DNA from: Rhizobium sp. CCGE531
GTDB taxonomy: Bacteria; Pseudomonadota; Alphaproteobacteria; Rhizobiales; Rhizobiaceae
Direction: 5' to 3'
DNA length: 64,000 bases
Assembly (NCBI RefSeq): GCF_003627795.1
Contig: NZ_CP032684.1
Location: 2,023,001-2,087,000 of the forward strand
Shown piece after piece: positions 1 to 8,722 of this stretch. Positions within the stretch are counted from its first letter, which is position 1. Each line of letters begins with the position of its first letter. Both the position numbers and the translations under genes were made by a program. Under the pieces are notes generated by a model, which was given only the letters and a program-made list of their open reading frames with translations, ran no database searches and was not told where the DNA came from.

Positions 1-327
1 TTCGTTGCTGCATTCGGCCTGACCGAGGTCGAGACGCGCGGCGCGAACGGTCTGGCCATCCTGCACGATGATGCCGGCCTTGAGCTGGTCATTAGTCGCC
101 CGGTCGAGAAATTCGGAGGCGCCGATACGCTTATGGTTGGCCGCAACACCTATCATATCGGCTTCATTCTGCCGTCCAGCGAGGCGGTCGATGCGCAGTA
201 TGAAAAGATCAAGGCGGCGGGCCACGAGATCTGGCAGCCGCCGGCTGCGATCCGTGGCGGATGGCTGTTTTACTGCTTCGCGCCGGGGCGAATCCTCATC
301 GAGGTCGGATGGCGCCCAAGCGGTTAA
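1..327 (+). CDS. VOC (glyoxalase-like) family protein, 5' truncated by window edge
   Basis: Frame 1 is open from the first base to a TAA at 325-327 and gives about 108 residues without a start. The sequence has the beta-alpha-beta-beta-beta look of a vicinal oxygen chelate module: a VGRNTYHIGFIL strand, a helix with AQYEKIKAAGHE, then a C-terminal strand ending FAPGRILIEVGW. That last segment is where VOC proteins place the Glu metal ligand. It probably acts as a small cytoplasmic dioxygenase, lyase or resistance protein, but the substrate cannot be told. The next gene is about 300 bp away, so no operon is evident. Confidence 0.7.
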   Translation, partial: FVAAFGLTEVETRGANGLAILHDDAGLELVISRPVEKFGGADTLMVGRNTYHIGFILPSSEAVDAQYEKIKAAGHEIWQPPAAIRGGWLFYCFAPGRILIEVGWRPSG

Positions 328-623
328 TCCGTTTGGTAAATCCTTTATTATCGATTGATTGCTATCCCTAACTGACGTCGTTTTGAATTGGCTGGAACGG
401 GCTTGCCGCAGGCAATTTCTGTCTTCAGTCATGTCTCATAATGGGCTTTTTGACGATAAAGCATTGGGAAAAATAGCGAATCGGAATAAACGGTCCTTCC
501 GCCATTGATGTATGTCATTGGCCGATTTGATTGCGTAAGGCTTGGAATTTCAAAAAAATCCGGCTAAAACGCATTCTCTTGATCGATAAGGGCTGTACTA
601 CCGAAAATAGGAGGCACTTGCCG

Positions 624-1487
624 TTGAGGGCGCAACGCAAATTCGGGGCATGTCTTTCAGGGCTATTGGTTGTCGGTCTGGCGGCCACCAGCTGCACGAC
701 GACGCAGAAGACGACCACCCCCAGCAAAACCACCAAGCCCATTCGTGGCGCGAAAGTGACATACAACTACACGACCAAGGACAAGGACTGTCTCGAACGC
801 GCGATGTATTTCGAGTCGGAACGTTCCGATCCCAGCGGTTACATGGCTGTCGGATCGGTCGTGATGAACCGGCTGACCTCCGGCGCCTATCCGCCCACGA
901 TCTGTGGCGTGGTCTCCCAGGAAAAGCAGTTCGCTCCGGGTGTGATGACCAGGGAAGTCAAGGATCAGGCGAAGATCGATCTGGAATCCGCGGCTTCGGC
1001 TATCTTGCGTGGCGAACGTCATCCCCAGGTGAAGGACGCGATGTTCTTCCATACCGAAGGCCTGAGGTTCCCCTACGACAATATGCATTATGTCGCTTAT
1101 GCCGGCGGCAACGCATTTTATGAGAAGCGTGGCCGGGATGGCGAATTGCAGACGCCTGCGCCGCTTCCGGCCTATGAGGTCGCGATGAATTACGTGCCCG
1201 CGCAAGGCGCGCCACAATCTCCGTTCGTACTGCCGGAAACGCAGCCGGCTTCGTCCGTTATGGCCTTCACGCCAGTCTCGAACCCGATGGTAACGATGCC
1301 GGCGACCGTCGCCATTCCGGCCGCGGTTCCCATCCCGACGCCGGCGCCGACGACCATGGCGATTTCGGGACCACTTTCGAATGATGACAACACGTTCACG
1401 AATACGCCGATGCCCGCATCGACGGTCGTCATTCCGCAGGCGCGACCGGAATTCGAAGGCAGCGCTTCGCCCAGAATTCGCGGCTAG
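624..1487 (+). CDS. SleB-type cell wall hydrolase, predicted lipoprotein
   Basis: The core, about residues 50-165, has the Hydrolase_2/SleB pattern: CLERAMYFESERSDPSGYMAVG, VVMNRLTSGAYPPTICGVV and FHTEGLRFPYDNMHYVA. These enzymes cut peptidoglycan. I place the start at TTG 624 because GGAGG at 610-614 sits 9 nt upstream. This gives an N-terminus MRAQRKFGACLSGLLVVGLA followed by the lipobox-like ATSC, so the protein is probably a lipoprotein in the cell envelope. A TTG at 618 is too close to the Shine-Dalgarno sequence, and one at 531 lacks a site. The last ~100 residues are a Pro/Ala/Thr-rich low-complexity tail that is probably flexible. A RIME-like repeat with a hairpin follows the stop. 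Confidence 0.85.
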   Translation: MRAQRKFGACLSGLLVVGLAATSCTTTQKTTTPSKTTKPIRGAKVTYNYTTKDKDCLERAMYFESERSDPSGYMAVGSVVMNRLTSGAYPPTICGVVSQEKQFAPGVMTREVKDQAKIDLESAASAILRGERHPQVKDAMFFHTEGLRFPYDNMHYVAYAGGNAFYEKRGRDGELQTPAPLPAYEVAMNYVPAQGAPQSPFVLPETQPASSVMAFTPVSNPMVTMPATVAIPAAVPIPTPAPTTMAISGPLSNDDNTFTNTPMPASTVVIPQARPEFEGSASPRIRG

Positions 1488-1495
1488 TAACGCCT

Positions 1496-1600
1496 GGAGC
1501 GTCTCCAGGAAAGGTGTGCAGCGGTTTTCCGTACGGAATGCGTAAAAACAACCAAAGCTATCGAACAGCGCGTTTCTCCATGAGAGGCGCGCTGTTTTCA
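1496..1600 (+). repeat. RIME1-like intergenic mosaic element
   Basis: The conserved first half contains GTGCAGCGGTTTTCCGT, followed by CGGAATGCG and a short A-rich linker, as in the copies near 32.8 and 46.8 kb. The second half is a hairpin. Identity as RIME1 rests on memory of the rhizobial element and on the copies seen inside this window, not on a database comparison. It lies between the convergent hydrolase and DUF4864 genes. Confidence 0.75.
1563..1599. terminator. Hairpin between convergent genes, probable bidirectional terminator
   Basis: GAACAGCGCG at 1563-1572 pairs with CGCGCTGTT at 1588-1596, and an inner TCTC/GAGA pair extends the stem. A T-run follows on the plus strand. It sits between the ends of the SleB-like gene (+) and the DUF4864 gene (-) and forms the second half of the RIME-like repeat. 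Confidence 0.6.
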
Positions 1601-1619
1601 TTCGGGGACATCGCAGCTG

Positions 1620-2042
1620 TTAGATGCCTTCGCTCGTCGCCGTTGAGAGGATCTGCACGCCATTGATCTTGTAGCTGCCATCAGGCTGACGGGTTATCTG
1701 ATAGATCGCGGTCCAGTCCTTGTCGTCGGTGCCCGTGATCAGCACTTCCTGATAGACGACCGCGCCGTTGTCGATCGCGCGGCTCTTGCCGAAGGCATAG
1801 TTGCCGGGGTGGTAGACCGGCTGATAGCTCTTCTTCACCATGGCAAAGAAGCCGTCCTTATCCGGAAAGAGCGCCTTGATGCCAGGCGCCGCGAAGGAAT
1901 AGGCCGTCGCCGCGTCATCGTGCAGAAAAGCTTCTATCTGTTGCTCGATGAGGCTCTGTGCCGTCTGCACCGGATCTTCCGCGTGAGCGGCCGGCGCGAA
2001 GGCGATGCAGCAGAGAAAAGCGGCTATGGAAAAAGCGCGCAT
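1620..2042 (-). CDS. DUF4864 family periplasmic protein
   Basis: 140 residues with a clear signal peptide (MRAFSIAAFLCCIAFAPAAHA) and then a single compact domain beginning DPVQTAQSLIEQQIEAFLHDD. The following segments AYSFAAPGIKALFPD, FFAMVKKSYQPVYHP and WTAIYQITRQPDGSYKI match my recollection of DUF4864, an alphaproteobacterial SnoaL/NTF2-like family without a known reaction. The gene starts 57 bp after the fabF-like stop and may be read with it. The function is unknown, and export to the periplasm is inferred from the signal peptide. Confidence 0.8.
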   Translation of the reverse strand: MRAFSIAAFLCCIAFAPAAHAEDPVQTAQSLIEQQIEAFLHDDAATAYSFAAPGIKALFPDKDGFFAMVKKSYQPVYHPGNYAFGKSRAIDNGAVVYQEVLITGTDDKDWTAIYQITRQPDGSYKINGVQILSTATSEGI

Positions 2043-2099
2043 GTTCGACCCCAGCCATATGGGAAGAGCATAGCGCGCTTTGATATCAAGCAGAAGCGG

Positions 2100-3365
2100 T
2101 TACTGCCAGCGGCGGAAGAGGGCGCTGGCATTGACGCCGCCAAAGCCGAAGCCGTTGGAGATCGCATAGTCCATGGCCATCGGCCGTGCAGTGCCGCCTA
2201 CAATATCGATACCCTCCGCCGCAGGATCCGGATCCTGCAGGTTGCGGGTCGGAGGAGCGATCTGGTCGCGCAGCGCCATGATGGTGAAGATCGCCTCCAT
2301 GCCGCCGGCGGCACCCAGAAGATGGCCTGTTGCGGCCTTCGTGCCGCTGACGGCAATAGCACCATCACGGCCGAAGACGGTCTTGATGGCTTCCATCTCG
2401 CCACGGTCGCCGACCGGTGTAGACGTCGCATGCGCGTTCAGGTGCTTGACCTCGGCCGGTGAAATTCGCGCTTGGGAAAGGGCGGCAAGCATCGCTCGGC
2501 GCGCGCCGTCGCCGTCTTCCGGCCCAGCGGTCATGTGATAGGCATCGGCGGCGGTGCCATAGCCGACGAGCTCGGCAAGCGGCGTGGCGCCGCGCGCCAG
2601 CGCATGGTCCAATGTCTCGATGACAAGCATGCCGGCGCCTTCGCCCATGACGAAACCGTCACGGCCATTGTCGAAGGGACGGGACGCTTCTTCCGGCCGA
2701 TTGCTGAAGCCTGTCGAAAGCGCGCGCGCTGCGGCAAAGCCGCCAAGGCTTACCTTGTCGATGCAGGCCTCGGCACCACCGCAGATGGCGACATCGGCCT
2801 CGCCGGCGCGGATCAGCCGCGCGGCATCGCCGATCGCCTGGACGCTGGCGGCACAGGCCGTGACCGGTGCACCGAGTGGTCCCTTGTATCCGTAGCGGAT
2901 ACTCACCTGGCCGGCGGCGAGATTGACGAGGAAGGACGGGATAGTGAAGGGCGACAGGCGCCGGACGCCCTTTGTTTCGGCTGTGCGCACCGCATCGGCA
3001 ATGGCCGGAAAGCCGCCGACGCCGGATGCGATCACCGTTGCGGTCCGCTCCAGATCACCAACGTCAGTCGGCTGCCAGCCAGCCTGAAGGATTGCTTCCT
3101 CGGCGGCCGCCATCGCGAAGAGGATGAAGCGGTCCATCTTCTTCTGGTCTTTGACGGGCACGTAGCGGTCGACGTCGAAGCCGGCTTCGGGGTCCTCCGC
3201 GATATCGGGGACAACGCCGCCGACCTTGGCGGCGAGATCGCCCACCATCTCCTCAGGCAGCAACCTGAGACCGGAGCGGCCCTCGATCAGCCGTTTCCAG
3301 CTTGCATTGACCCCCATGCCCAAGGGAGAAACCAGCCCCATGCCGGTAACGACGATACGATCCAT
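2100..3365 (-). CDS. fabF: Beta-ketoacyl-ACP synthase II-like (FabF family)
   Basis: 421 residues, normal length for KAS II, which condenses acyl-ACP with malonyl-ACP in fatty-acid elongation. The thiolase-fold catalytic triad is present: Cys in TACAASVQAIGD, His in HLNAHATSTPVGD and His in TGHLLGAAGG. The ATG has a strong site (AAAGGAG) in the 17-bp gap after the HxlR gene, so the two are very likely co-transcribed. No acyl carrier protein or other fab genes are nearby. It is therefore probably an accessory ketosynthase, for a special acyl chain or under HxlR control, and not the essential housekeeping copy, which usually sits with acpP. Confidence 0.9.
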   Translation of the reverse strand: MDRIVVTGMGLVSPLGMGVNASWKRLIEGRSGLRLLPEEMVGDLAAKVGGVVPDIAEDPEAGFDVDRYVPVKDQKKMDRFILFAMAAAEEAILQAGWQPTDVGDLERTATVIASGVGGFPAIADAVRTAETKGVRRLSPFTIPSFLVNLAAGQVSIRYGYKGPLGAPVTACAASVQAIGDAARLIRAGEADVAICGGAEACIDKVSLGGFAAARALSTGFSNRPEEASRPFDNGRDGFVMGEGAGMLVIETLDHALARGATPLAELVGYGTAADAYHMTAGPEDGDGARRAMLAALSQARISPAEVKHLNAHATSTPVGDRGEMEAIKTVFGRDGAIAVSGTKAATGHLLGAAGGMEAIFTIMALRDQIAPPTRNLQDPDPAAEGIDIVGGTARPMAMDYAISNGFGFGGVNASALFRRWQ

Positions 3366-3382
3366 GTCTTGCTCCTTTTATG

Positions 3383-3889
3383 TCAGGCGTCGAAGCCCAG
3401 AAACCATGCCTTCATCTGGGCGATGCGGTCATGAACCGCGTCATCGGCTGCCGGTCCGGGCACGAGGATCGTGTCTTCGGGTTGAAAGGCGTGGCCGGTG
3501 ACGCGGTCGATGAGAAGCGGGTCGCGATCCCGGCCGGTATTGGCATCGGCAAGCCGCATGGCGACCTCTTCCGGAGGCAAATGCTGGTTGCCCCAGGTGA
3601 ACAGCGCCATCAGCACGGGGAAGAAATCCCGGCCCTTGTCGGTCAGCACATATTCGTAGCGCGGCGGCCGCTCGTTATAGAGACGACGCTCGAACAGGCC
3701 TTCGTCGGTCAGATGCTTGAGCCGCCGCGTCAGGATGTTCGGCGCGACGCCGAGATTCCTCTGGAATTCATCGAAGCGGCGCAACCCTTGAAACGCATCA
3801 CGCAGGATCAAGATGCTCCACCAGTCGCCGACGCTTTCGAGCGCGCGGGCGGCGGGGCATTTGAAGGCGCTGAAGCTGGTTCTTTGCAT
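3383..3889 (-). CDS. HxlR family transcriptional regulator
   Basis: A winged-helix regulator of the HxlR type: CPAARALESVGDWWSILILRDAFQGLRRFDEF, then LGVAPNILTRRLKHLTDEGLFERR and a YNERPPRYEYVLTDKG wing. The conserved Cys near the N-terminus, often a redox sensor in this family, is present at about residue 10. I prefer the ATG at 3889 over the one at 3907 because a dyad operator (3910-3932) almost touches the upstream ATG. Neither has a clear Shine-Dalgarno site. The gene is the first of an apparent HxlR-FabF operon and is probably autoregulated. Confidence 0.88.
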   Translation of the reverse strand: MQRTSFSAFKCPAARALESVGDWWSILILRDAFQGLRRFDEFQRNLGVAPNILTRRLKHLTDEGLFERRLYNERPPRYEYVLTDKGRDFFPVLMALFTWGNQHLPPEEVAMRLADANTGRDRDPLLIDRVTGHAFQPEDTILVPGPAADDAVHDRIAQMKAWFLGFDA

Positions 3890-3909
3890 GGGCAGGGCAG
3901 ATAGCATGA

Positions 3910-3932
3910 GTAACTAGCATTATGCAAGTTAC
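3910..3932. promoter_or_regulatory. Candidate HxlR operator (inverted repeat)
   Basis: GTAACTAGCAT at 3910-3920 is mirrored by ATGCAAGTTAC at 3922-3932 around a single T, with one mismatched pair. It lies directly upstream of the HxlR start, where an autoregulatory operator is expected. The binding protein is inferred from position only. Confidence 0.6.
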
Positions 3933-4072
3933 CAAAATGCCCAATCTTCTAGCGCGAGATTTGGTCGTTTCGTGAGGGGCCGGGAATAATTTGAAAAGGC
4001 ACCTCTGCGGCAAAGCGTCGGCGACCAAGACGAGACGCCCCGGCGGCTACTTGCTCACACGCACCTGATTTT

Positions 4073-4663
4073 TCAATACGGCGGTGCCTTGCGGACGCGC
4101 TGCTGCTTTGCTGCCTCGGTCCACCAGGCAAGATCGTCGGCAAAACGGGGAAAAGCGCGCGTAAGTGCATCGCCTCCGCTCCCGGTCGGTTTGCTGTCGA
4201 TGTCCAATGCGGCGGATATATTGGCGATGGCAAGTGTGCTTGAGATGACGACCATTCCCATCTCGGAAAGGGTGCCATGCCAGGAGACCGCCACATGTGC
4301 GCCGGAAAGGCGGCCGCCGGAGTAGCTGGCAATTGCCGCCGGGCGCCAAAACCACTCCTCAAGGTAATGATCGGTCAGGTTCTTGAGGCCGGGTTGCATA
4401 CCCCAATTATATTCGCCGGTGACGAAAACGAAGGCGTCGGCAGCCCGAATTTTCTCGGCAAGCGTCTCCATTGCCGGGGGCGCAGAACCTTTGGGATATT
4501 CCTTGTACATCCGATCGAGCATCGGTAGGCCAACGGCTTTCGCATCGATCAGCTCCACATCGTTTCCACGCTCAACCAGGCCGGTTACGAGGTAGTTCGC
4601 GAGACGGATGCCGACGCGATCCGACCGGTAGGAACCGTAGAGAACCAGAATACTGTCGGCCAT
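4073..4663 (-). CDS. NADPH-dependent FMN reductase family oxidoreductase
   Basis: 196 residues of the FMN_red flavodoxin fold. The N-terminal ILVLYGSYRSDRVGIRLANYL is the phosphate-binding strand-loop-helix. FVTGEYNWGMQPGLKNLTDHY is the flavin ring-binding segment typical of ChrR/azoreductase-like enzymes. It probably reduces quinones, azo compounds or metal ions with NADPH in the cytoplasm. It starts 36 bp after the ABC exporter stop and precedes the HxlR gene in the same direction, with the dyad operator in between, so read-through is possible but independent control of HxlR is likelier. Confidence 0.85.
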   Translation of the reverse strand: MADSILVLYGSYRSDRVGIRLANYLVTGLVERGNDVELIDAKAVGLPMLDRMYKEYPKGSAPPAMETLAEKIRAADAFVFVTGEYNWGMQPGLKNLTDHYLEEWFWRPAAIASYSGGRLSGAHVAVSWHGTLSEMGMVVISSTLAIANISAALDIDSKPTGSGGDALTRAFPRFADDLAWWTEAAKQQRVRKAPPY

Positions 4664-4699
4664 TGGTGATTATGTCCTTACAGTTTTGCGCGACATGCT

Positions 4700-6601
4700 C
4701 TAGGTGCGCGACTCCACCGGCACCGAAGCGGAGACTTCCTCCTCCGGAATATCGTCGAAGGACGCATAGTTGAGGTTATAGAGCTTCGAATAGAGTTTGC
4801 CATTCGCCATAAGCTGATTGTGGTTGCCGCTTTCAAGCAACTGGCCGTTTTGAAGCACGATGATGCGGTCGGCTTCGCGGATGGTCGCCAGGCGATGGGC
4901 GATGACGAGGCCGGTGCGTCCCTCAAGCAGCTTCACCAATGCCTTCTGGATCAGCATTTCGGTGTAGCTGTCGATATTCGCCGTCGCTTCGTCGAGCACG
5001 AGGATCTTGGCGTCTGCGACGAGAGCGCGGGCGAAGCTGACGAGCTGGCGCTGACCGAGCGAAAGGCCGCCGCCACGCTCGCCGAGAACGGCGTCGTAGC
5101 CATCGGGCAGGCGCATGATGAATTCATGCGCGCCGACAGCCTTGGCGGCTTCGATGACCTCTTCGCGCGTCGCTTCCGCCTTGTTGTAGCGGATGTTCTC
5201 CAGCACCGTACCGGTGAAGAGGAAAGGCTCCTGCAGCACCATGGCGATCTGCCGGCCGAGCGAGTCCTGGGTGAGGGACCTTACGTCATGGCCGCCGACC
5301 AGCACCTGGCCCTGCTGGACGTCGTAGAAGCGATGGATGAGCGCCATCGAGCTCGACTTGCCCGAGCCCGTCGGGCCGATCAGCGCCACCGTTTCACCGG
5401 GATTGACCCTGAAGCTGACATTCTTCAGCACGGGATGCTCGGGATTATAGCCGAAAACGACGTCGCGGAATTCGACCGAGCCATCCATGTCGCGCGAAAG
5501 CTCGACAGCGTTTGGCGCATCCTTGATGTCGATCGGCACATCGAGCACCTCGGTCAGCCGCTGGCCGGACGCCATGGCGCGCTGCATGACCGAATATTGC
5601 ATGGTGAGCGAGCGGATGGGGTCGAAGAAGCGCTGAATGTAGAACAGGAAGGCGACCATGATGCCGACATCGAGCCTATGGTTCAGCACCATCGAACCAC
5701 CGACGATGATGACGATCGCCATCGCCATGCCGGTCAGCGTGTCGACGATCGGCACCATGATCTGGGCATAGCGCGCCGCCGTCAGATGCGTCTGGAGATT
5801 GGCATGGGCCTTGTCGTCGAATAGGGAGAAGTTGACGCCTTGCCGATGCATGCCCTGAACAGCGCGCACGCCGTGGATCGCTTCCGCCAGCGCGCCATTG
5901 GTGACGGAGTTGGTTTCATGCGCGTTCATGAAGGCGACGCGCGCCTTCGGCAGCCAGAACAGCCGCACGATGAAGAGGATCGGCATGACGGAAAGCGTCA
6001 GCAGGCCGAGCCGGAAATCGAGCGACAGCATGACGATGACGATGCCGAAGAGCAGGGCTATGTCGCCGACGGAAAGTACGGACGTTTCAAGGAATTCCTG
6101 CATGGAGTTAACGTCGCCCTGCAGGCGCGACATCAAGCGTCCGACTTCCGTTTTGTCCATGAAGGACAGCGAGACGCGCTGCAGATGCGCAAACATCGCA
6201 CGGCGTATGTCGAACAGCACCTCTTCCGCGACTTGGCCGACATAGGTTTCCTGCACATAGCTCGCGCCGTAATTGACGAGGATCGCCGCCGCGAAAATGG
6301 TCAGGGACAGCCACAGCGCCGAGTAGTCGATGGCGCCGGGTGCCATCGCCTTGTCGATCGCATGGCGGATGACAAGCGGTATGACGATCTGCGATCCGGT
6401 GAACAGCAGAACGGCCGCGACCGAAATATAGATCTGGCGGTGATAGGGGCTGACGAAGGCCCAGATGCGGCGAATGATCTTGGTGTCGAAGACCTTGCCG
6501 AAGATTTCCTCTTCCACCCGGTGCGAGCCGACCACGGCTCGGGGAGGGCGTCGACCATCCTCGCGCACGTCATTGCGCTCGGTTTCGATGATTTCCGACA
6601 T
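4700..6601 (-). CDS. ABC exporter half-transporter (TMD-NBD), second subunit of a heterodimer
   Basis: 633 residues: an ABC exporter membrane domain (about residues 45-340) and a C-terminal ATPase. Walker A is GPTGSGKSS (about 409-417). The Walker B end is LVLDEA with the catalytic Glu at about 538, and the switch His is at about 569. The signature is LSLGQ in place of LSGGQ. The start is ATG 6601, preceded by GGGAGG at a 7-nt spacing; the TTG six bases upstream has no proper site. It begins 2 bp after the stop of its partner, so the two are surely one operon and most likely one heterodimeric exporter. The substrate is unknown; lipids or drugs are usual. Confidence 0.92.
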   Translation of the reverse strand: MSEIIETERNDVREDGRRPPRAVVGSHRVEEEIFGKVFDTKIIRRIWAFVSPYHRQIYISVAAVLLFTGSQIVIPLVIRHAIDKAMAPGAIDYSALWLSLTIFAAAILVNYGASYVQETYVGQVAEEVLFDIRRAMFAHLQRVSLSFMDKTEVGRLMSRLQGDVNSMQEFLETSVLSVGDIALLFGIVIVMLSLDFRLGLLTLSVMPILFIVRLFWLPKARVAFMNAHETNSVTNGALAEAIHGVRAVQGMHRQGVNFSLFDDKAHANLQTHLTAARYAQIMVPIVDTLTGMAMAIVIIVGGSMVLNHRLDVGIMVAFLFYIQRFFDPIRSLTMQYSVMQRAMASGQRLTEVLDVPIDIKDAPNAVELSRDMDGSVEFRDVVFGYNPEHPVLKNVSFRVNPGETVALIGPTGSGKSSSMALIHRFYDVQQGQVLVGGHDVRSLTQDSLGRQIAMVLQEPFLFTGTVLENIRYNKAEATREEVIEAAKAVGAHEFIMRLPDGYDAVLGERGGGLSLGQRQLVSFARALVADAKILVLDEATANIDSYTEMLIQKALVKLLEGRTGLVIAHRLATIREADRIIVLQNGQLLESGNHNQLMANGKLYSKLYNLNYASFDDIPEEEVSASVPVESRT

Positions 6602-6603
6602 TG

Positions 6604-8496
6604 TCAAACCTCCCTTTTCGCCCTTTCGAGCGTGCCGCCGCTGGATGTCCTGAGGACATCGTCCTCCGGGCGAACCTGCAGATCGTAAAGCGCCTTGTAC
6701 CGCCCTCCCGCGGCCAGCAGCTGCTCATGGGTGCCACGCTCGACGATCTCGCCATCCTCGATGAAGAGAATCTGGTCGGCATGCATCAGCGAACTCAGCC
6801 TGTGGGCGACGATCAGCGTCACCCGATCCCGCGCAAAGCGCTTCATGGCGCTGCGGATACGCTGCTCCGTCGCCGCGTCGATCGCCGCCGTGGAATCGTC
6901 GAACACCATCACGGCCGGCTTCAGCATCAACGTGCGGGCGATCGTCAGGCGTTGGCGCTGGCCACCGGACAGCGATACGCCGCGCTCGCCGACAACCGTG
7001 CCGTAGCCGCCCGGCAGGCCGAGAATGTAATTATGCAGCTGTGCCGACTCCGCTGCGCGCTCGATGCGGGTTTCCTTTGCCCAGGGGTCACCATAGGCGA
7101 TGTTGTTCTCGATGCTCGTCGTGAACAGGAAGGAATCCTGCTGCACGACGGCAACGTTCTGCCGCAGCGATTGCAGCGTCGCCTTGCGGATATCCTGGCC
7201 GTCGAGTGTGATCTGTCCGGCCGTGACGTCGTAGAAGCGCGGAATGAGGTGGGCGATGGTGGACTTGCCGCTGCCGGGCGGGCCAACGATCCCGATCGTC
7301 TCGCCGCGCTTTGCCTCGAAACAGATATTCTTCAGCACCGGCCGTGTTTCCGAGCCGGGATAGTTGAAGTCGACATTCTCGAAACGCAACGTACCGTCGG
7401 CCACGACAAGCGGCTTGGCATCCGGCGCGTCCTTGATGGGGATATCGAGATCCAGCAGCGCAAAGAGGCGTGATCCGCAGGTCGACGCGCGCGCAAAAGC
7501 ATTCACCATCAGGCCGAGCTGGCGCACCGGCATCTGCAGGATGGTCATGAAGGTCAGGAACGAGGCCAGCGTGCCGACGCTGATCTCGCCCGCGATAACC
7601 TTGAGGCCGCCAAGCCAGAGCACCAGTCCCATCGACACGAAGAAGGAGAGGTTCATGGCGCTGGTATTGACGACGCGGATGCCGACGCGCTTATGGGCGA
7701 GGGACAGCGCGTTGTGCGAAGCACGGTCGAACTTCATGAGTTCGTGCGCCTGCGCGGCGAAGGCGCGAACGACGCGGATGCCGCCGAGATTTTCCTCCAT
7801 CACGCGCGTCAGTACCGAGAGCCGTTCCTGCAGGTCGAGCCATGTCGAGCGCAACCGCAACTGCGTGGCGGAAGAGCGCCATGCGACGAAGGGCACGAAG
7901 CTCAGGGCCAGCAGGCCAAGCGCCACATCGGTCGAAAGCAGCATGTAGGCGCCGACGCCGATCAGCATGGTCAGCAGCACCATGCGCACCAGCGCGGTCG
8001 AGAAATACATGCGCACACCTTCCAGATCGAGCAGCCCGACGGTGATGAGATCGCCGGAATGGGCCTTGTCGTGGAAGCTGAAGGAGAGCTGCTGGATCTT
8101 CTCGTAGCAGGCGAGGCGAAGCTCGTAGCCCATATGGTGGCCGACGGACTCGCTGTAATAGTTCTGCACCATCGTGAACAGGCCGCGCAGGATGCTGACG
8201 ACGAGCAGCAGCAGGGCGGTCGTCAGCAACGCATTCTCTGCGATCTGGCCGGCGGCACCGCCAGCAACCGCCGTTTGTGTCTGGTCGACGGCTCGCCCTA
8301 AAAGCCTGGGGATCGTCAACTGCAACGTTGCAGCTACAAAAGTAGCCCCTATGGCAAAGCTTGTCTGCCAGGGGTGGCGCAGCGTCATATGGGTGATGCG
8401 AACGATCGTCGACAGGCCTTGGCCCCAGCCGACCGCGTTGATATGCGCGCGCGAAACCAATGGCCGCGCCGCGCTTCTTGATGAATCGCTGCTCAC
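6604..8496 (-). CDS. ABC exporter half-transporter (TMD-NBD), first subunit, degenerate Walker B
   Basis: 630 residues with the same TMD-NBD order as its neighbour. Walker A is GPPGSGKST (405-413), the signature is LSGGQ (509-513), and the switch His is at 565. The Walker B end reads VMVFDD, so the catalytic Glu is replaced by Asp534. Together with LSLGQ in the partner this places both deviations in the same composite nucleotide site, the arrangement known from asymmetric heterodimeric exporters such as TM287/288. This subunit is translated first. The upstream 226 bp up to the DHFR-like gene contain the promoter region, where I saw no distinct operator. Confidence 0.92.
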   Translation of the reverse strand: MSSDSSRSAARPLVSRAHINAVGWGQGLSTIVRITHMTLRHPWQTSFAIGATFVAATLQLTIPRLLGRAVDQTQTAVAGGAAGQIAENALLTTALLLLVVSILRGLFTMVQNYYSESVGHHMGYELRLACYEKIQQLSFSFHDKAHSGDLITVGLLDLEGVRMYFSTALVRMVLLTMLIGVGAYMLLSTDVALGLLALSFVPFVAWRSSATQLRLRSTWLDLQERLSVLTRVMEENLGGIRVVRAFAAQAHELMKFDRASHNALSLAHKRVGIRVVNTSAMNLSFFVSMGLVLWLGGLKVIAGEISVGTLASFLTFMTILQMPVRQLGLMVNAFARASTCGSRLFALLDLDIPIKDAPDAKPLVVADGTLRFENVDFNYPGSETRPVLKNICFEAKRGETIGIVGPPGSGKSTIAHLIPRFYDVTAGQITLDGQDIRKATLQSLRQNVAVVQQDSFLFTTSIENNIAYGDPWAKETRIERAAESAQLHNYILGLPGGYGTVVGERGVSLSGGQRQRLTIARTLMLKPAVMVFDDSTAAIDAATEQRIRSAMKRFARDRVTLIVAHRLSSLMHADQILFIEDGEIVERGTHEQLLAAGGRYKALYDLQVRPEDDVLRTSSGGTLERAKREV

Positions 8497-8722
8497 GCTT
8501 TTATCCAGGCATGTTTAAACGAGGCGGGCCCGCAGACGGGTTCGTATCTCAGGGGAAGTATTGATAGGATGAATTTCGCCGATTCCGTGGCGACGTTCAA
8601 GAGTCAATCGGTCACAAGTCCCACGCGAACGTTAGATTGCGTGTTCAAAAAAGATCGATGATATGTCGGCGTCGAAACCGGTGAGACGTCCTTCGGGCAT
8701 AATGCCAGACAAGGAGGATATC

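Noticed and set aside
663..1601. 312-codon minus-strand frame opposite the SleB-like hydrolase
   Set aside because: Its translation is rich in Arg/His in the manner of antisense shadows in high-G+C DNA, while the plus-strand frame has clear domain motifs.
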